Positions 62,198-64,000 of a DNA stretch of 64,000 nucleotides are shown one piece after another. Every line of letters begins with the position of its first letter. Within the stretch, counting starts at the first letter, position 1. The stretch spans positions 191,001 through 255,000 of the forward strand of contig NZ_JACHVC010000012.1 of NCBI RefSeq assembly GCF_014230145.1, in the 5' to 3' direction. The notes beneath the pieces were generated by a model. It ran no database searches. It was not told the DNA's origin and worked only from the letters and a program-made list of their open reading frames with translations. The stretch is from Pelagicoccus albus. GTDB lineage: Bacteria > Verrucomicrobiota > Verrucomicrobiia > Opitutales > Opitutaceae. Both the position numbers and the translations under genes were made by a program.

Positions 62198-63952
62198 TCA
62201 GCTTTTTCGAGCGTTTACTAGCCAGTTATGAGCTTCCACGATTGAACTCAGCAGCGCCTTTTTGCGTATCGGCTTGGTAAGGAATCCATGCATTCCAACC
62301 TCGATACTCGTCTCCAAATCCTTTTTGGATGCGTTGGCTGTGAGAGCTAGGATGTAGGGCGGCTGATCAATTGGTATTCGTTTTCTGATTTCAACAGTTG
62401 CGCCCAAGCCATCGAGCTCAGGCATTTGCAGGTCCATAAAAACGAGATCGAAATCTTCAGCTTCCATCGCGGACAAAGCTTCCCTTCCATTGTTCGCAAC
62501 TGTGATATCTGAATATCCCTCACGTTCCAGTACCAGCTTCAGCAACTTCTGATTGGTCACATTATCCTCCGCTACGAGAATCCTGAGCGGAAACTCGAAC
62601 GACAGCAAACTTCGAGACTCCTCGATCGGCTCGGATTCTCGCTTATTTGGGGATTTCTTACCGATTAAACTCAATATCCCTTCCAGAATGTCATTGGGTT
62701 TTGCGGGGCTCCTAACCACCTCAGTCCCTTCCCCCCAGCGCGACCAATCAGATTCGCCTTTAATTGGAGCGATAACTAGAAGCTTCGCATCTACACTGGC
62801 CTTCCGCGCAAGATCTGCAGCCATCGTATCCACCACATGGATTTTTTTCGACGAGCTATCAAAACTGACAGGCAAGTCTCCCTCTTCTACCGAAGCGCCC
62901 CAAGCATTTAATTGATGCAATAACGTTTCCCTACAAAGTGATCGCGTGGTGGACAAGCGAACTTGCAGCCCCTCGGGCAATCCCCAGTAGCTCAGCTCTT
63001 CCGCGATTCGAAGGCTTGTGCTAAAGCGGAAAGTCGAGCCCACCCCGATCTCGCTATCCACACCAATTGTTCCCCCCATGAGGTGCACAAGGCTTTTGCA
63101 AATTGCCAATCCTAGCCCTGTGCCACCAAATCGTCTGGAGATTGAGGAATCCGCTTGCGTGAAGGAATCGAACATTCCCTCGAGCCTATCCTTCGGGATA
63201 CCTATCCCAGAGTCTTTGACCTCAACATAGAGACTAATTTTCTCCTTTTTGAGACTGCATGTCACGGAAATGCCAATACCTCCCTGAGAGGTAAACTTTA
63301 TGGCATTGCTGAGCAGATTCAGGAGCACTTGCCTGAATCGTACCGAATCCCCGGATACTAACTTCGGCACGCTCGGATCCATAAACAAGCAAATCTCTAT
63401 ATCTTTCTCAGCGCATTGAAATCCAAATACATCCAATATACTCTCTATCGCCTGATGCAAATCGAACTCGTGAACGTCTAGCTCCAGTTCACCGGCTTCA
63501 ATCTTCGAAAAATCAAGCACATCGTTAATTACGCCTAACAAGCTCTCACCACTGCTGAGAATCGACTCCGTATAGTCGCGTTGCTGTTCAGTCTGGTCTA
63601 GTTCGATAAGCAGATTGCTCATACCGATTATAGCATTCAACGGCGTGCGAATCTCATGGCTCATATTCGCCAGAAATTCGCTTTTGTGACGGTTTGCCGC
63701 TTCCGCTTCGTCCCGAGCTCTTCTTAGGTTTCGTTGAGCTTCCTCGGCTAGATTGACCAGTTCTTTTAACTTGTTGTTCTTTTCGGTTAGCTCCGCGGAG
63801 CTAAGAGTCATGGCACGTTCCATCAAACGGCGATCGTCATCAAATTGTTGATACGCCTGATCAACAGCATCTACGAAAGCTTGCAAGTTTTCGGGTACAT
63901 CGCCCTCGATACCCAAGTGCTTTCTCAGCTGCCTTTGCAGCAGTCTATGCAT
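62198..63952 (-). CDS. Hybrid histidine kinase (soluble, receiver at C-terminus)
   Basis: 584 residues. The N-terminus MHRLLQRQLRKHLG plus a following coiled coil is of the type found in kinases encoded next to FIST sensory genes, so a FIST gene may lie just outside the window (inference). HisKA carries His99 in MSHEIRTPLNA. The ATPase domain has LSNAIKFTSQGG, DSGIGIPKDRL and GTGLGLAICKS. A degenerate receiver-like segment precedes a complete C-terminal receiver (ILVAEDNVTNQKLLKLVL; DLVFMDLQMPELDG; LTANASKKD). GGGGAG lies five bases before the ATG at 63952. The frame stays open to the window end, so a start further upstream cannot be excluded. Confidence 0.9.
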   Translation of the reverse strand: MHRLLQRQLRKHLGIEGDVPENLQAFVDAVDQAYQQFDDDRRLMERAMTLSSAELTEKNNKLKELVNLAEEAQRNLRRARDEAEAANRHKSEFLANMSHEIRTPLNAIIGMSNLLIELDQTEQQRDYTESILSSGESLLGVINDVLDFSKIEAGELELDVHEFDLHQAIESILDVFGFQCAEKDIEICLFMDPSVPKLVSGDSVRFRQVLLNLLSNAIKFTSQGGIGISVTCSLKKEKISLYVEVKDSGIGIPKDRLEGMFDSFTQADSSISRRFGGTGLGLAICKSLVHLMGGTIGVDSEIGVGSTFRFSTSLRIAEELSYWGLPEGLQVRLSTTRSLCRETLLHQLNAWGASVEEGDLPVSFDSSSKKIHVVDTMAADLARKASVDAKLLVIAPIKGESDWSRWGEGTEVVRSPAKPNDILEGILSLIGKKSPNKRESEPIEESRSLLSFEFPLRILVAEDNVTNQKLLKLVLEREGYSDITVANNGREALSAMEAEDFDLVFMDLQMPELDGLGATVEIRKRIPIDQPPYILALTANASKKDLETSIEVGMHGFLTKPIRKKALLSSIVEAHNWLVNARKS

Positions 63953-64000
63953 TTTCTCCCCCCATTTCCTTGAAGATCGTGATACTAATGCTCTGGTTGT

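Noticed and set aside
1-64000. CRISPR arrays, insertion sequences, prophage, rRNA and tRNA genes
   Set aside because: I looked for regularly spaced repeats, transposase motifs, integrase genes and cloverleaf or T-loop signatures in the intergenic regions and saw none; a covariance-model search would be needed to be sure for RNAs.

Overview
The window is 64 kb of dense bacterial chromosome. It most resembles a marine Verrucomicrobiota of the class Opitutae (Opitutales or Puniceicoccales, Pelagicoccus-like). That placement is an inference from several traits: very large TonB-dependent receptors whose mature N-terminus reads FELSPFEVTS, LacI and XylR-type regulators beside glycoside hydrolases, signal-peptide-bearing catabolic enzymes, many hybrid histidine kinases, and starts that often lack a clear Shine-Dalgarno. 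I see no rRNA, tRNA, insertion sequence, phage gene or CRISPR array.

Region 1 (1-12.7 kb) looks like carbohydrate use. It holds a GH28 polygalacturonase-like lipoprotein (cut by the left edge), a 1235-residue TonB-dependent receptor, a LacI regulator, a XylR-like sugar-sensing protein that has lost its DNA-binding domain, a GH27 alpha-galactosidase and some hypotheticals. Two copies of the palindrome TGTAACTGTTACA lie between the divergent GH28 and receptor genes and are good operator candidates.

Region 2 (12.8-38.7 kb) is the most interesting part. On the minus strand, a receptor is followed by a complete Vibrio TonB2-like energizing operon (DUF3450, TtpC-like ExbB, ExbB, ExbD, TonB, TPR) and an exported HisC-like aminotransferase. 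On the plus strand there is a plugless outer-membrane barrel and an MFS transporter. Two more exported aminotransferases follow. Then comes a plus-strand run: Tat-exported flavin amine oxidase, membrane-anchored cytochrome c, ammonium channel, membrane-anchored triple-domain RidA, aldehyde dehydrogenase, gamma-glutamyltranspeptidase and M19 dipeptidase. I infer an extracytoplasmic pathway that takes up a gamma-glutamyl or peptide-like nitrogen compound, trims it, oxidises or transaminates the amino acid or amine outside the cytoplasm, passes electrons to cytochrome c, hydrolyses the imine with RidA and imports the ammonium. Six genes of this region carry the same 13-base word AAAAAGATGTCTA centred on an ATG. 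In one of them the word is not the gene's own start but a three-codon upstream ORF (Met-Ser-Lys-stop) whose stop overlaps the real start. This suggests a shared post-transcriptional or translational control element.

Region 3 (38.7-64 kb) is housekeeping and signalling. It contains a GT4 glycosyltransferase, multi-PAS and other hybrid kinases, a MATE pump, a partner-switching pair (STAS protein; RsbW/GAF/RsbU fusion) flanking uridine kinase and polysaccharide-priming genes, a catalytically dead pyroglutamyl-peptidase homologue, YhbY, a single-domain response regulator, an MFS transporter, an SO_0444-type metal permease fused to an HMA domain, and HrpA helicase. An orphan hairpin terminator near 53.0 kb hints at an unannotated small RNA.
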